Assembly: GCA_963995505.1 (NCBI GenBank) | Contig: OZ023183.1 | Coordinates: 17,356,671 to 17,420,670, forward strand | DNA: 64,000 bases | Source of the DNA: Hypericum androsaemum | Lineage: Eukaryota > Streptophyta > Magnoliopsida > Malpighiales > Hypericaceae | Direction of reading: 5' to 3' | Notes under the pieces: model-generated | Told to the model about the DNA's origin: nothing | The model's database searches: none | The model's input: only the letters and a program-made list of their open reading frames with translations | Made by a program: the position numbers and the translations under genes | Part shown: piece by piece, positions 37,756 to 49,160 of the stretch | Position numbering within the stretch: the stretch's first letter is position 1 | How the letters are laid out: every line of letters begins with the position of its first letter

Positions 37756-39297
37756 ATGTCGAGAACCGAGGAGAGTGGCAGCGAAATCTCTTCACCGATC
37801 CAGACTAGGAACATGGACATGCAGTCCGCGTTTTATATTCATGCTTCGGATAATCCGGGGCAGGTCTTCGTCAGCGACCTTCTTCACGATAGCAACTACG
37901 GAGAGTGGGTTGCAGACATGATGAACGCGCTGTATGCGAAGAACAAGTATGGATTTGTCGATGGGACCATACAACGTCCATCAATAACATTGCCAAACTA
38001 CCCACTATGGATACGTTGTGAAGCCAAGGTGAAAGGGTGGTTAAAGAGTGCGATAGAGAAGGAGATTTGAACCAGCATAAGGTACGCAAAGACGGCGGCT
38101 GAGATCTGGTCCGATCTTGAAGAACAATTCGGGAAAGGAAGTGCACCAAGGGCCTATGAATTAAGGCGATCGGTGGCACAGCTAAAACAAGATAAGCTCA
38201 CAGTTTCAGCATACTATGCAAAGCTGAAAGGACTGTGGGACGAGATCCAGGCGATAAATCCCTGCCGAGGTGCGTATGCTCAGGCTGCACTTGTGATGTC
38301 CAAAAGCAGATGTCGGCTATGAGAGAAAAGGAACGACTCTATGATTTTCTTATGGGTTTAGATGAAGCTTTCGGTGTGGTAAAAACACAGATTCTGAGTA
38401 CCACACCACCGCTTAGTCTCAGCGTAGCCTATCATCTAGTGGCGGAGGATGAGCAGTAGTGTAACATATCCACCACAAGACAAAATAACATGGAGACGAC
38501 GGCGTTCCAAGTCCATTCTGACAGAACCAGTGCTCAGCGCAAGACAGCCAAATGGGAAAAGCCAAGATGTGAACACTGTGGGAAGATGGGGCACATTGAT
38601 GATCAGTGTTTTGAGCTGATCGGATACCCACCCGGCTGGGTAAAAAGAGGACAATGAGATTCCTTCAACAAGCAAGGAAAGACGCTGACCCCTACTACTC
38701 CGCGACCAAAAGCTACATATGTATCGAATGAAGGGAGTCCCATGCCGGGGCTCACGAAGGACCAGTACACGAACCTGATAAAGTATCTTGGCATGGAGAA
38801 TGGAGAGAGTAAGTAAAAAGGTTTCCTCCGAGCTAATAGTAAACATGGCAGGTAAGGTCCTTCATGCACATAACTGGATTATTGATTCAGGAGCTTCGGA
38901 GCATATAGTATCGGATATTGACTTATTCCAAGGATCGATTAGGGAAAAAGGTCATTTGCCTGTTAAGATCCCGAATGGTGCGAACATTCCTGTCCGCGGA
39001 ATCGGGGAAGTTAAAATCAACGATGGAATTGTGTTGAGCCATGTTTTATATGTTCCCGATTTTAAGTGCAATTTACTTTCGGTCAGCAGAATGACGAAAG
39101 AGTTGAACTGCGTGTTTACTTTCTTACCTGACTGTTGTTTTGTTCAGGACTTACCCTCGAGGAGGATGATTGGTCTGGGTAGACGTTGTGATGGCTTGTA
39201 CTACCTCAACTTGGTACAAGATGGTGGGGTGGTAATGGCGGTACAGCGACAAGACGACTTGGGGATTTGGCATAGGAAGCCCAACCCTAACTTATAA
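37756..39297 (+). pseudogene. copia gag-protease remnant with stops
   Basis: In order: the gag N-terminus (VSDLLHDSNYGEWVADM), the UBN2-like gag core (EIWSDLEEQFGKGSAPRAYE), the zinc knuckle CEHCGKMGHIDDQCFELIGY, the protease active site IIDSGASEHIV, and the pre-integrase motif DLGIWHR, where the frame meets the deletion. Several stops and frameshifts occur, at about 38070, 38260 and 38459. The element cannot make its own enzymes. Confidence 0.85.
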
Positions 39298-39354
39298 TAT
39301 GTATATATACCTTCGTAACTAATGAGAAGGAGCAAGCAGCATACCTTATTTTCA
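39274..39354 (+). repeat. Partial 3' LTR of the copia element
   Basis: Begins inside the LTR at AGGAAGCCCAACCC and ends TTATTTTCA. The join to gag-pol falls at GCAT|AGGAAG, next to microhomology shared with the LTR. Confidence 0.8.
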
Positions 39355-40166
39355 ATTGGGACACTCGGCGAAAAGACTCTGACCTACTCCGAACAAAATT
39401 AGAGTTTCTCCGTAGAGATTGCAACTACGACTTCAGTGAAACTCTATTTTGGTAAAACTTGATAGAAAAAATTAAAATAGAAAAAAATGCCTCACGTTAG
39501 AGTTGCTATACACAATCCTGTATTCAAACTACCCAAATTATAGCAAGAGCACATTTTATGTCGTTTAAATTATCGGTTAAAATTGAATTGCTGCATGGCT
39601 GGGAAATGGGAGCCAATGCTGCAAAAGACAAAACATGGAAACAACAAACAAATGAGATTTGAGTGACTGCGATGAATGCGAGAGAAGACGACACGGTTTG
39701 TAATTGATTCAATTATTGTCTGCACGTTCAGTTAAGCCCCCCTGTGAAATTATGTAGCATTTCATAATGACTCAAAATTTGAATTGCCTCGAGTCCGAAC
39801 ACGAAAAGACTGCTTTTTCAACACTTTGCACTATTCTTAATAGTTGTACGTCTCATTTCGAATTTACATTAGTCGATTCATTGATTTGAAATATACCACA
39901 TAGTTTCGTAAAAAATGAATTGTTTCTAGGACATGGGTCAAGTGGCACTGGCATTTTGGGTCACAGTAGCTCTTGTCAATTGTCATGCTCTGTGGCTCAC
40001 ATGTAATTGTACCAAACGTTAGATGGTCCATATTTAGGACAGTTTATGTTGGGAGGACAACCACAAGTGTAAATAAGGTCTCCCCCAGAGAAACAGATTC
40101 CCCTCTGCTCAGACAATCCAAACACCTGCATGATCCCATCTAATCTTGCAGTGAGCTGGTGATCTG

Positions 40167-40216
40167 ATGATGTGTAGTTATATATTTTGTTTTTGGGTGG
40201 TATGATGTGTAGTTAT
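40167..40216 (-). mobile_element. 15-bp direct repeat around a 20-bp T-rich insert
   Basis: ATGATGTGTAGTTAT at 40167-40181 and 40202-40216, with ATATTTTGTTTTTGGGTGGT between. It fits a tail-only LINE insertion on the minus strand, with an impure tail. Confidence 0.55.
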
Positions 40217-41571
40217 TTGGCGCCAACAACTATGGACTCAGAGAACGGGCCCAAATTAAAATTGTAGTTGGGACCATTTAAGATTTCATCAGATAAGTAG
40301 ATCCAGTATAGGCAATGTTTATTCCCCTCCTTTTGTTATTGTACGATGTACTCCATCTTGTAAAAACAAAATGTGAATCACAAAATCAGGGGGATAACCC
40401 ATGGGTTTAAAAATGCAGTCCAACTGATCGGACCGTGAATCGATGCCAACTTCAGGTCAGTTTTCATCCTAAATTCGGTTTCAAGTTCAACTGGTGGTGA
40501 ACGATGTTGAACTCCGGTTTTTAATACTTAATATAACAAATAATATATATTTTTAATTAAAAATATCTGATTGACCCAGAAAATGAGAGAAATCCCTAAT
40601 CGATCTCCCGGATATTTTTTGAAACCATTAACAACCATTAAAAGGGTGATTTTATGTTGTTTAACTATTAAAAAAATTACGAAAAAGGTGTTTATATAGC
40701 CCTGACCAAGGTTAATTAACCTATAATTCCACTAAATAAACTACCGGTTCAAGGTTAAAAACATCTTGAATCTTAACTTTGAGGGTGATCTGTGATTCAA
40801 ATTGAAATTTAAGTCATGACAATTCACACTTAATTATCGGTTGACCGGATACGATCTATTTTTAATTCTCATTTAGTAATGGTCATAAGGTGATCTATGT
40901 ATGTAATAAATGTAAAATCGCATTATTATAAGCCATTGAAAAATTACTAAATACATAATAAATAAGATTCACGGTGCTTCTATATCCAAAAATCTAGATA
41001 ATGAGTAATGACTTATTCTTTTCAGTGAAAACCTCGTCCAAACAAGCTTGATTTTCCTGAAGTGTAAATGCCCAACACAAGTCTTTAATTATTACATTTT
41101 ACTGGAGGATTTCAAAGCTCTACCCTAATCAATTTTTGATAGATTTACCTTCTCAATATTTCCATAATCGAATTCTTCATTCACAAAATTATCCCACCTG
41201 TACGATCTCATTAGCTCGTGTGCAACCAGATATTTTTAAGCGGTATGGTTTTTTTAATGTCCGTTCGCCTCTATTAAAAAATGAATCTCTCAATAATATC
41301 TTATAGATTTATAAGACTTTAACTCATAATTTAATTCAAGAATTGAATTAAGCCGCGTATTTTATCTATTGCTGCATGACACGAATTCTCTCTCTCCCCC
41401 CCTAAACCAACCTGTAAACAACAAACCAACATAATCATGGTTTTTTACTATGAACCAAAGAAATTTGAATAAATTGAGATCAGCAATTTTTTTAAACCCC
41501 TTTTTCCTTGAAAATATAATAAAATTGTCACTTACTTTGCAACCTTTTCTCTTCATCAATGGCTATGCTTT

Positions 41572-41937
41572 TTGACCATCAGTCTGCCCTGTTTTGGACT
41601 TTCGCTTGGCGACATCGAGTTTGCTTTTGAGACGACTGTTTCATGGTCCTGTCAAAATAAAGGTTCTTCCTTTTTCGTACCAATTGCAGGCCTTTTTTTT
41701 AACCTCAATTTAAGTAAATTTGATTTCGGTGATTACAATATTCCCATTATAGAGAAAATAAAGGAAAGACAAATCAAATCTTATCTATTATCCAAGTTAT
41801 TGACTATTAACCACGCCATTTTGACTAATTCAACCAGCAAATTATTTAGAAGTGAACTTGTTACAATAATAGGCAGAGATTGTTATGAATGGTTCAGCAC
41901 TCACTTGGTTCAGTTAGCAAAAGTTGACTACAATTGA
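41572..41937 (+). CDS. Unassigned 121-residue open frame
   Basis: A single open frame starting MTISLPCFGLSLGDIEFAFE. It resembles no family I know, has no clear promoter and lies in AT-rich DNA. Its length is above most chance frames nearby, which is the only reason for listing it. It could be an exon or an old repeat. Confidence 0.12.
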   Translation: MTISLPCFGLSLGDIEFAFETTVSWSCQNKGSSFFVPIAGLFFNLNLSKFDFGDYNIPIIEKIKERQIKSYLLSKLLTINHAILTNSTSKLFRSELVTIIGRDCYEWFSTHLVQLAKVDYN

Positions 41938-42814
41938 TTATTTTCATTATAGCAAAACAATTCTTCTTCATATTACACAAACGGTTTATAGGAAAACATT
42001 TTTGGACATTATTTATCATACCTAATTCCACAAAATTTTCAAAAACTCGAATTTAGTAACTACAATTTTCCGGGTTTTACCATTAGTATCTTGGTGATGC
42101 CTCACTAACTAATGGCCTAATGCTATGCAAGCAATATTAATACCAAAAGAAGTTAGACACATCACATCTAATTATACAGCCCAACGGCTCGACTTGTGTA
42201 AAATCCAGCAAAAATTAGGACTTCGGCGCCGAATGGTATTAGCTTTATACTCTGTTGAGTACTTTTGGTGGAAAGTGGGTTTCAACTTTATAATACATTG
42301 GCACTGTATTTTGTTAAGAATGTCACGGTCGATCTATGATCTGTAATTTACTATGTCGCCTATTACAGATTCAACTTGTTATGGGAAAAAAATATATAAA
42401 GCACCGACAATTTGCTCACTTTATATTTTTATGCTGATGGAGATCACAGGAACAAAGGCTGGAAGGCTACATACTAGATCAGAGAAAAGGATGGTAAGTT
42501 ATTTTTTTTTCTTTTTTATTAGTGGGAAAATGTATTTTGCATCTAGTGAAGATTACACCATGTGTTGGTTAACAACCAAATGGAAAATGGAAAATTGCAC
42601 GTCCTGATTGCACGACGGATGCAATACATATGTACAGGACGATCGACGGCGTGGAGTCAAAAATATGTCACACAGATAAAATTAGTAAGTAATATAAAAT
42701 AATAAAATATATGACATTTCAAAATATATGAATCGACTTAGCGGATTTCACTATTTTGTAAGCTATATACAATAGGTGCTTAAGTCCAGATTTCCCGCCA
42801 GATATTCCTCGTTG

Positions 42815-42852
42815 TCGTCCTACACCTTTTTCTTAAGGAGTGATCGTCCTAC
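42815..42852 (-). repeat. 9-bp direct repeat around a 20-bp insert
   Basis: TCGTCCTAC at 42815-42823 and 42844-42852 encloses ACCTTTTTCTTAAGGAGTGA. Same pattern as the tail-only insertions, but the short repeat makes it weaker. Confidence 0.4.
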
Positions 42853-43047
42853 TTACTTTCTTCCGCACTAATTGGTCAAAATCGCAATGATACTTCCATA
42901 AGCACACAGATGGTGCAATATGTGCACACGCACACACGAGGGAAATATTGCCCCGCTAATAATTCCTCATCTGCTATGCTCAAGGACATGGAATCCCTTT
43001 TACGTGCAGCTTCTTACACTTCCACTAATTAATTTTTTTTTGAAAGA

Positions 43048-43390
43048 TGTCGAAATTAGCGCAACGTTGGTTACTAGGGCAATGATATTATTTATACGTA
43101 TGAAAATTTTATCTATCCACTATCATTAATTTTTGGGTAGGATATGTTAATTCTAACATAGTATCAAAGATGGATGATCTCGTGGCTTATGTTGCTTGCA
43201 CGACTCTTGTTTCATCGCAAGCTCAGAAAGTCAAAACCAATGCAAATTTTGGCTTGATAAACCTCGTTTGAGAAAGTTTATTGAGATTAATATATCGTTT
43301 GTTGCAAATATAATGAACCTGTTTATGATTATGAAAATTTTCGATACATAATACCTTCAGGTTTTTGGTAATGTTATGAAAATTCTAACA
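43048..43390 (+). mobile_element. Decayed TRIM (miniature LTR retrotransposon)
   Basis: Two diverged direct repeats of about 111-113 bp (43048-43158 and about 43278-43390), both ending ATTCTAACA, enclose about 120 bp. Immediately after the first repeat is TAGTATCAAAGA, a mutated tRNA-Met primer-binding site. Just before the second is CTCGTTTGAGAAAG, the polypurine position. It aligns from end to end with the better preserved copy at 48559-48901. Confidence 0.75.
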
Positions 43391-44248
43391 ATTGTGAATT
43401 GTGCCAAATTATACATACTGCTAAAACGGATATGACCTTTTATAATATGAACCCGAAATTACATACGATTTGATGAAAAAGTTGCCGGAGATTAGTTGCC
43501 TAATTATAACTTTTATGAATAATGGAGGACAAAGTCCGAACTAATTATCATTGCATCTTATCATCAAAATCCTTTGCAAATCAAGCGCACATCTTAACGA
43601 ATGCCTTTTTACATGCGAATCTCACACTTCCACCAACTTTTTTGCATGGTGGAGATGGGATGTCCTGTCGCCTTTGAGGAAAGCTCTCAGACATCGAAAA
43701 GCAATCAAAGGAATTTGCAATGATGGTGTGATGCAAAATGACCAACAGATTGAAGTAATAGAAGAGATTTTCTGGTCAAAGTAACACTCTTTTTTGCATT
43801 ATTGGGAAACATTTAGCTGGGACTTGTACTTGGCTAAACTTAAAGATTTAGTAGGATTTTTTTTTAAAGTAGAGTCACTAAATAATTCAAGGGACCCAAT
43901 TCCATGTCACTAGCATCAAATCATAGAATTTTAATCATTAGTAGCCCGCTTTAATAACAAAATGATCCCAAAAGTTTTCTTTAGAAAATTAGTCCCTTGG
44001 AACACATGGGTTACAGACAGATAACTATCCACCACTTTTGTCTGTCACTAACTTCCCAACTTTAATTACTCCATTACTAATTAAGCCCTAAAACAAAGGT
44101 ACTTGATCATGATTACCACCCTAATCATCTTCCTTTTCCTCCAACACGTAAAAAAAATTAAATTGAACCCGTTACTATTCCTGTCCTTGATGATCACTTC
44201 CATGCAAAATTACTCATGTATTTGATACAAGGAAGAGGCCAACCCTCT
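43391..44248. other. Intergenic DNA and 3' flank of the AP2 gene
   Basis: No gene recognised. The part next to 44249 presumably holds the 3' untranslated region of the minus-strand AP2 gene. Confidence 0.5.
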
Positions 44249-47200
44249 TCAAGTGTCGTTCCAAGATGCAAAAACTGGCAAGTGATCCACGGGAATGGCA
44301 GCCGATGGCCTTAGCTGAGCTGATTGGAACCAAGAGGCAACACTGACCCCACTTGCAGGGCTAATGAACTTGGAAGCCATTGGAGGCTTGGCAAACAACA
44401 TGGTTGCACCGGCAGCTCGGTCCGGGCTAGCCTCCCTCGAGCTGCTCAGGCTCGAAACCAACGACGAGGGGTTCGAGTAGTTCCCCAACTTGATCGCGGA
44501 TTCAACATTCTGATCAGTACCAATGAGGCCATGCATTGAAGCTGGGAAAGGAGGGCAGAGATTCGGCTGCCTCTGTGGGGATTGGTACAGAGCCAGTGCA
44601 CTGTCATTGCAGCTCTCAACTTGGATGCACTCTCCAACTTCGCTTCTGGCTGGTGGGTTGTATTCGGTGGCCTCGGCGATCAGGCCGGTGTCCTTGTTCC
44701 TTCGGGCTAGCTCACCGGCGAGTAGCGTGTTGCTGGCGATAATCCTCTCGACATCGTACCTAGTGATGTCGAAGTTCGTCACCGCATTAGCCCCTCTGAA
44801 CTTAATTGCAGCGATGTCATAAGCTTCTGCTGCTTCCTCCTGGGTGCCTGAAGAAAAAAAATAGAAAATTGATGAACCATGCACGTTATTAGCTGGAAAA
44901 TTTTATCCTGAAATAAGCAAACATTGTGTACGTGGAAATTAAATTTAATGGATGCAAACAGGTCCAAAAGTGTGAAACCATCACCAGCCTTATAAAAGCA
45001 AGACCAGTCCTTAGTGGAGGAGGCACAAGCACAGAAGTGTCATAAAAAAAAGGACCCATCTCAAATTTCTTTATGCCTAACCAGAACACAAGCAAAATTT
45101 GAATTCAAGTGATAATTGATGTCGAGAATTCATAAATAATAACAACAAAATCAATAATAATAATAATAATAATAGAATTAATAACAATAATATGGAAGCG
45201 AGAGAGCATACTGAATGTTCCAAGATAGAGGTCCTTGTTTCCTGCGACCCTGCCAATTCTTGCTTGCCATCTTCCATGCTGGTGATGCCTATAATAATTT
45301 AATAATCAAACAAAAACGTAAGAGTTGGATTAGCTGATAGTTAGGAACAAAACTTAAAATTTCTACTCAAGTAAATGAAGACAAATCTGACCTAAGAAAG
45401 AAAGAGTAAACAAAGACAAAAGAATAAGAAAATAAAACCTTGTTACTCCTCTGTATATTGAGGCGCCCCTTGAAAACCCACTACTTTTCCTGAAAATTCA
45501 ACGAGGAAAAGGTGATTAGGTATTGTCCAAGATAATTTTTAAAATGTATTCCAACCCGTGCCTAGGTTGAGTAATTATATGGTGTTTATTTTATATCAAA
45601 ATATAATATTTGAACTATTCATCTTATATAAAATTTAGAAAAGATAAAGAGAATTTATTAATTCGGGCCAGCGATAAAAATACATGAAATCTTAATCATT
45701 AATCATCGAGTATAACAAGATATGGAAAAATTATTCTAGAACTTTTCATAAAAACAAGCCTTGCCTTCTCAAATGTGCCACGTATTCTTGGCGGCTCATG
45801 TTCTTCATTTCTTCGACTTCAACCCTATAGTTTTCCAACTGAAAATAAATAACCACAATAGTCACTTAAAACGAGAAGTACCACAGTTTAGGCTGAGTTC
45901 CAATAGAAAGAAAAGAGAGCCCACACCATAAGACGAAATTAGTTAAAAATATTACCGGAAAATTAATGTGAGTCGAGGTTCCCCAGTACTTGAGCGCGGC
46001 GAGATCATACGCCCTCGCAGCTCTCTCTTCCATGTCATAACCTCCTACAAGTTTATTAATTAACAAACATCCATTAAGATCGGACTTTAACTTTGACAAT
46101 ATACAATGACATAAGATCGAGCGAGGATAATATCAATCTCTACTTATTATGATAATAAGTTAGAATTTGTATATTCAACTGAAAATTTGATACAACAAAT
46201 TAAATTTTTTACATTAATAAATAAGACAATCACACTTAAAACTAGTGATTTGAAGTAAATACAACATCAATTGTTTTAACTAATTCTGAATAAAATGCAG
46301 AGAATATACACTTACCCAGATAAACTGAAATGCGCCATACGACAGGAACCGCACCAAATTGAAGCACGAAGATGACGTAACAAAGAAATAAATAACACAA
46401 GGTCAGATCATGAAATAAGAGGGACCAAACACAAGGTAGTTGTCCAAATAAATAAATCAATACTTCCAAAACGTGTAATGTCAAAATAAATAAATAAAAG
46501 TAACACCGACCTTGCCTCCCTTTCCTGGTCTGCCCTTCCTTCTTGCAGCTGTTGTCCCATAGATGTGCTTCATACCTACCCGTCCACCTATGCCTGGAAG
46601 GAAAAGAACGCATCACTTCTCGTTGCAACCCTATTTAAAAATTATACCCGACTCGAGCCCGAGGATCAAGAACTAACCTAGTAACACCTCTGTACTGCGA
46701 AGTTCTTTGACCAAACGTGTCGATGGACTTCCTATGGACAGGCTGCTTCTGTCCGACCTTAGCAAGAGTTCTCTTCTTTGTGGTTTCAATGGACATGGAC
46801 TCGTTAGCGGCGGTCGGCGAGATCTGCCTCGAGGCGGTGACGCAGCTAGACTGTGACCCTGGGCTCATTGACAAGCTCAGGGACTGCAATTCCCCGTACC
46901 CTCCCATTCCACCATTAATGGGCCCACCATTGTCGATCTGCTGGTCTAGGGAGGTATTTGTAGGGGGAAGAGTTGGATAGTTCCTAATAAGAGGCCAGTA
47001 AAGTTGGTGGTTGTGGTGATCATCTAGTGGGGAGTAGAAAGGGAATGGAAGGTTCCTGTTGAACTGGTGAGCCTCCTCCATTGTTGCACCACCAAGGAAG
47101 TCCTCCAGCTTTGGCGATGGGCTTGGCACCAACCCTTTAATAAGACACACAAAAGCAACCAAAAAACATTATTTAGTAAGTTCAAAGAAGGAGAGAGCCT

Positions 47201-47526
47201 AGGGCATGTTTAAAGAAGTTCAAAGAAGCACACACACACACACCTTCATGATGAGGGTGGGATTTGCTTAGAGCAGCTTCCATGATGCAGAGGGTTCCAT
47301 CTGACTTGAGAGGGTGGAAGCTGCTGCTGCTTCCATTGTGATTGTTCTCCTCAAGACCATAGCAGATGCTTCCTGAAGAAGTGGGGAAGTAGAAGCTGGA
47401 AGGAGCTGCTGCCTCCATTTTCATATTGGGAGAGAGGGAGAACCCCAACCAGTTGTTGTTACTAATACTATTATTATTCTCTCCAGTTATATTATTATTA
47501 TTATCATCATCATCCATGGCCTTCAT
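44249..47526 (-). CDS. ANT: AINTEGUMENTA-type double AP2 transcription factor
   Basis: Nine exons on the minus strand: 47526-47244, 47134-46678, 46593-46511, 46324-46316, 46044-45956, 45838-45765, 45489-45439, 45288-45212 and 44847-44249. They join to 573 residues. N-terminal motifs [36 protein letters not shown] and [14 protein letters not shown] are those of the euANT group. [20 protein letters not shown] precedes AP2 repeat 1 (about 238-308: [20 protein letters not shown], with the insertion [10 protein letters not shown], then [20 protein letters not shown]). The linker has [16 protein letters not shown]2 repeat 2 begins at YRGVTR (344-349) and contains [19 protein letters not shown]. The spacing through [20 protein letters not shown] and the end LPVFASWND fit AINTEGUMENTA itself rather than PLETHORA paralogues. 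Family role: organ growth and ovule development, nuclear. Exon 4 is a 9-nt micro-exon and intron 6 appears to have a GC donor. Confidence 0.92.
46316..46324 (-). other. ANT: 9-nt micro-exon of the AINTEGUMENTA gene
   Basis: TTTATCTGG sits between ...TTTCAG and GTAAGTG and restores VYLGGYD across two long introns. Skipping it would remove the three residues YLG, or equivalent, from AP2 repeat 1 while keeping the frame. Micro-exons of this kind are known in AP2-clade genes. Confidence 0.85.
47227..47243. repeat. (GT)n run immediately at a splice donor
   Basis: On the coding strand the exon 1 donor reads GAAG|GTGTGTGTGTGTGTGTG, so several overlapping GT donors are possible within a few bases. 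Only the first keeps the frame into [13 protein letters not shown]. Confidence 0.7.
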
Positions 47527-48558
47527 GTTCTTACTTGCTTAGCAGAAAAAAAGATTGGGAATTTTGACTTGGGGTTGTTTCTTTGAACTAAATGTTGGGT
47601 TGCACCCTCCTCCTGTATTTCCCCATAGGGATCTGTGAAGTATATGAGAAAGAGAAAGGTCTCATTTACTTTTCTTTTTCTCTTTTCCTTTTTCTTACTT
47701 CTGGGTTGTTGGTTGTTTGAGTTTCTCTCCTTACCCCTCTCCCTTAAATCTTATCCCTTGCTTGCTCTAAATTAAACCCTACAAGTTACAAAGCCCCAAT
47801 AACCAGAGGAAGAGAGTACAAGGTCTTTTATAACCCCAAGAAACAAAAAAACACCCACCAAAAAGCAAAACAGATAATGTAATGTTAGTATGATAATATT
47901 TGTACTTATTGCCCCAATAATATTACTATTCCCAGCTTTTTGCATACATGCAAAAGTGCTCTCTTTCTCTTTCTCACTTCTAATAGTCAGTGTCTTTTTT
48001 TTTTGAAGGGCAATATAGTCAGTGTCTTTTTTTTTATAGGAAAAGTCAGTGTCTTGTTGGCTTCTTCTTAGTCTATGGATCCTGGGGTTTGGTGCCTTGA
48101 ATGACAGAAAAAAGGGCGGAGGATTTGGGGTTGGATGAAATCTAGTGGGCATGAAATAACAAATAGAGAGAAGGGAAAGGCTGACCATACAGCGCGTCAG
48201 TTTTCAATTTTACAGTTCAGTTTCGGAGAGAGAGTACTGGATTTTCTTGTTTTGTTAATAAAAATTTGTATGAGTTTGGAAAATTTAAATATAAAATTTT
48301 ATTTAGTTAGATTATAATCTCAAGCTAATTGTACGAATTCCGGTACAATCAGCTCGGGTTTTGAAGTTTGGTCACCAAAGGGTGGTATTGTGGTTATAAT
48401 GGTATTAGAGTTTTTTGGTGATAATGGTGTTACTTAGATTTGACGGGCAGAAGACGGCCACCCAGTCACCTCAGTACAGTGCTACCACTTCTGCGCAAAT
48501 CTGCATTTCTATTTAGAAATACCCAATTCCTTTTTATTTTTAAAATTATTGGTATTGG
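47527..48558 (-). promoter_or_regulatory. Leader and upstream region of the AP2 gene
   Basis: The first 250 bases upstream of the start codon are CT-rich on the minus strand and probably contain the leader and core promoter. No convincing TATA position was chosen. At 47985-48054 a double tail-only insertion lies 460-530 bases upstream of the start. No other gene is seen. Confidence 0.4.
47985..48054 (-). mobile_element. Double tail-only insertion, three copies of the same target
   Basis: AGTCAGTGTCT occurs at 47985-47995, 48017-48027 and 48044-48054. The first gap is a T-run plus GAAGGGCAATAT, the second a T-run plus ATAGGAAA. Two different tails next to the same duplicated target suggest two independent insertion events into the same spot. 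Confidence 0.65.
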
Positions 48559-48901
48559 TGTTGAAAATTTCAAATCAGTTAAAATACGAGCGGCATGTAA
48601 TTTTATAAGTGTGAAAAATTTACTAATCCATTGCCTTAAGGTTTTGATTTGGATATGGAGATTCTAACATGGTATCAGAGCAGGTTGATCCCGTGCCGAT
48701 CGTTGAATTTGCACGACCCCCATTTCTCGCACATTGGTGAACTTAAAGCCAGTGCAATCTTCGACTCGATGGGTCTCGTTTGAGGGAACGTGTTGATAAT
48801 CTCATATCAGTTAAAACACGAGTGGGGGCAAAGTCTATAAGTGTGAAAAATCAATCAATTCATTGCCTTAAGATTTTGGGTTGAATATAAATATTCTAAC
48901 A
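48559..48901 (+). mobile_element. TRIM element with 111-bp terminal repeats
   Basis: The terminal repeats at 48559-48669 and 48791-48901 are 111 bp each. They begin TGTTGA, end ATTCTAACA and share ATAAGTGTGAAAAAT and CATTGCCTTAAG. TGGTATCAGAGC (48670-48681) is the tRNA-Met primer-binding site, and TTTGAGGGAACG before 48791 is the polypurine tract. Flanks ATTGG and ATTGA suggest a 5-bp duplication with one change. It has no coding capacity and needs another element's enzymes. Confidence 0.88.
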
Positions 48902-49039
48902 ATTGATTTGTTTACGGTTCAAAAATTGGTCATCTACATAGGATACAGGGGTGACAACGAATTGAATCCTATTTTGAATTATAATTCGTCAAATTTTAAT
49001 TATCAAAGTTATGATTCATATTCAATGCATTCAAAGATG

Positions 49040-49160
49040 ATTTTTTTGAAAGGTAAATTTTTTTACACCATGACAATGTCTGGATTTGAACCCTGAACCT
49101 CCAAAATATTTACAACGCCTTGTGCCACTGGACTACAAGTCCTTTGGCCAAGGACGAATT
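49040..49160 (-). mobile_element. tRNA-derived SINE head, antisense
   Basis: On the minus strand, TAGTCCAGTGGCACAAGG resembles an A box and, about 30 bases later, AGGTTCAGGGTTCAAATCC a B box. A T-run on the plus-strand left side fits a 3' A tail. The spacing between the boxes is longer than in a tRNA and no cloverleaf forms, so it is a SINE head, not a tRNA gene. Confidence 0.5.

Larger units (their letters stand above)
37500..39354 (+). mobile_element. Ty1-copia LTR retrotransposon with large internal deletion
   Basis: The 5' LTR is about 37500-37663, starting TGTTAGAATAGG. It is followed at once by TGGTATCAGAGC (37664-37675), the initiator tRNA-Met primer-binding site. Gag and the start of Pol follow, then the sequence jumps directly into the 3' part of the 3' LTR (39274-39354). 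That remnant is nearly identical to the 5' LTR, so the insertion is fairly young. Integrase, reverse transcriptase and RNase H are missing. The 5 bases flanking each end do not match cleanly, so the target duplication is unresolved. Confidence 0.85.
39355..43047. other. AT-rich intergenic DNA
   Basis: No gene recognised apart from one doubtful frame at 41572-41937. Two direct repeats of the tail-only type lie at 40167-40216 and 42815-42852. Confidence 0.5.

Noticed and set aside
37495..39359. Five-base target duplication for the copia element
   Set aside because: Left flank CATTG and right flank ATTGG agree only when shifted by one base, so I do not claim it.
49040..49160. tRNA gene
   Set aside because: A- and B-box-like words are present but no acceptor or anticodon stems form; called a SINE head instead.
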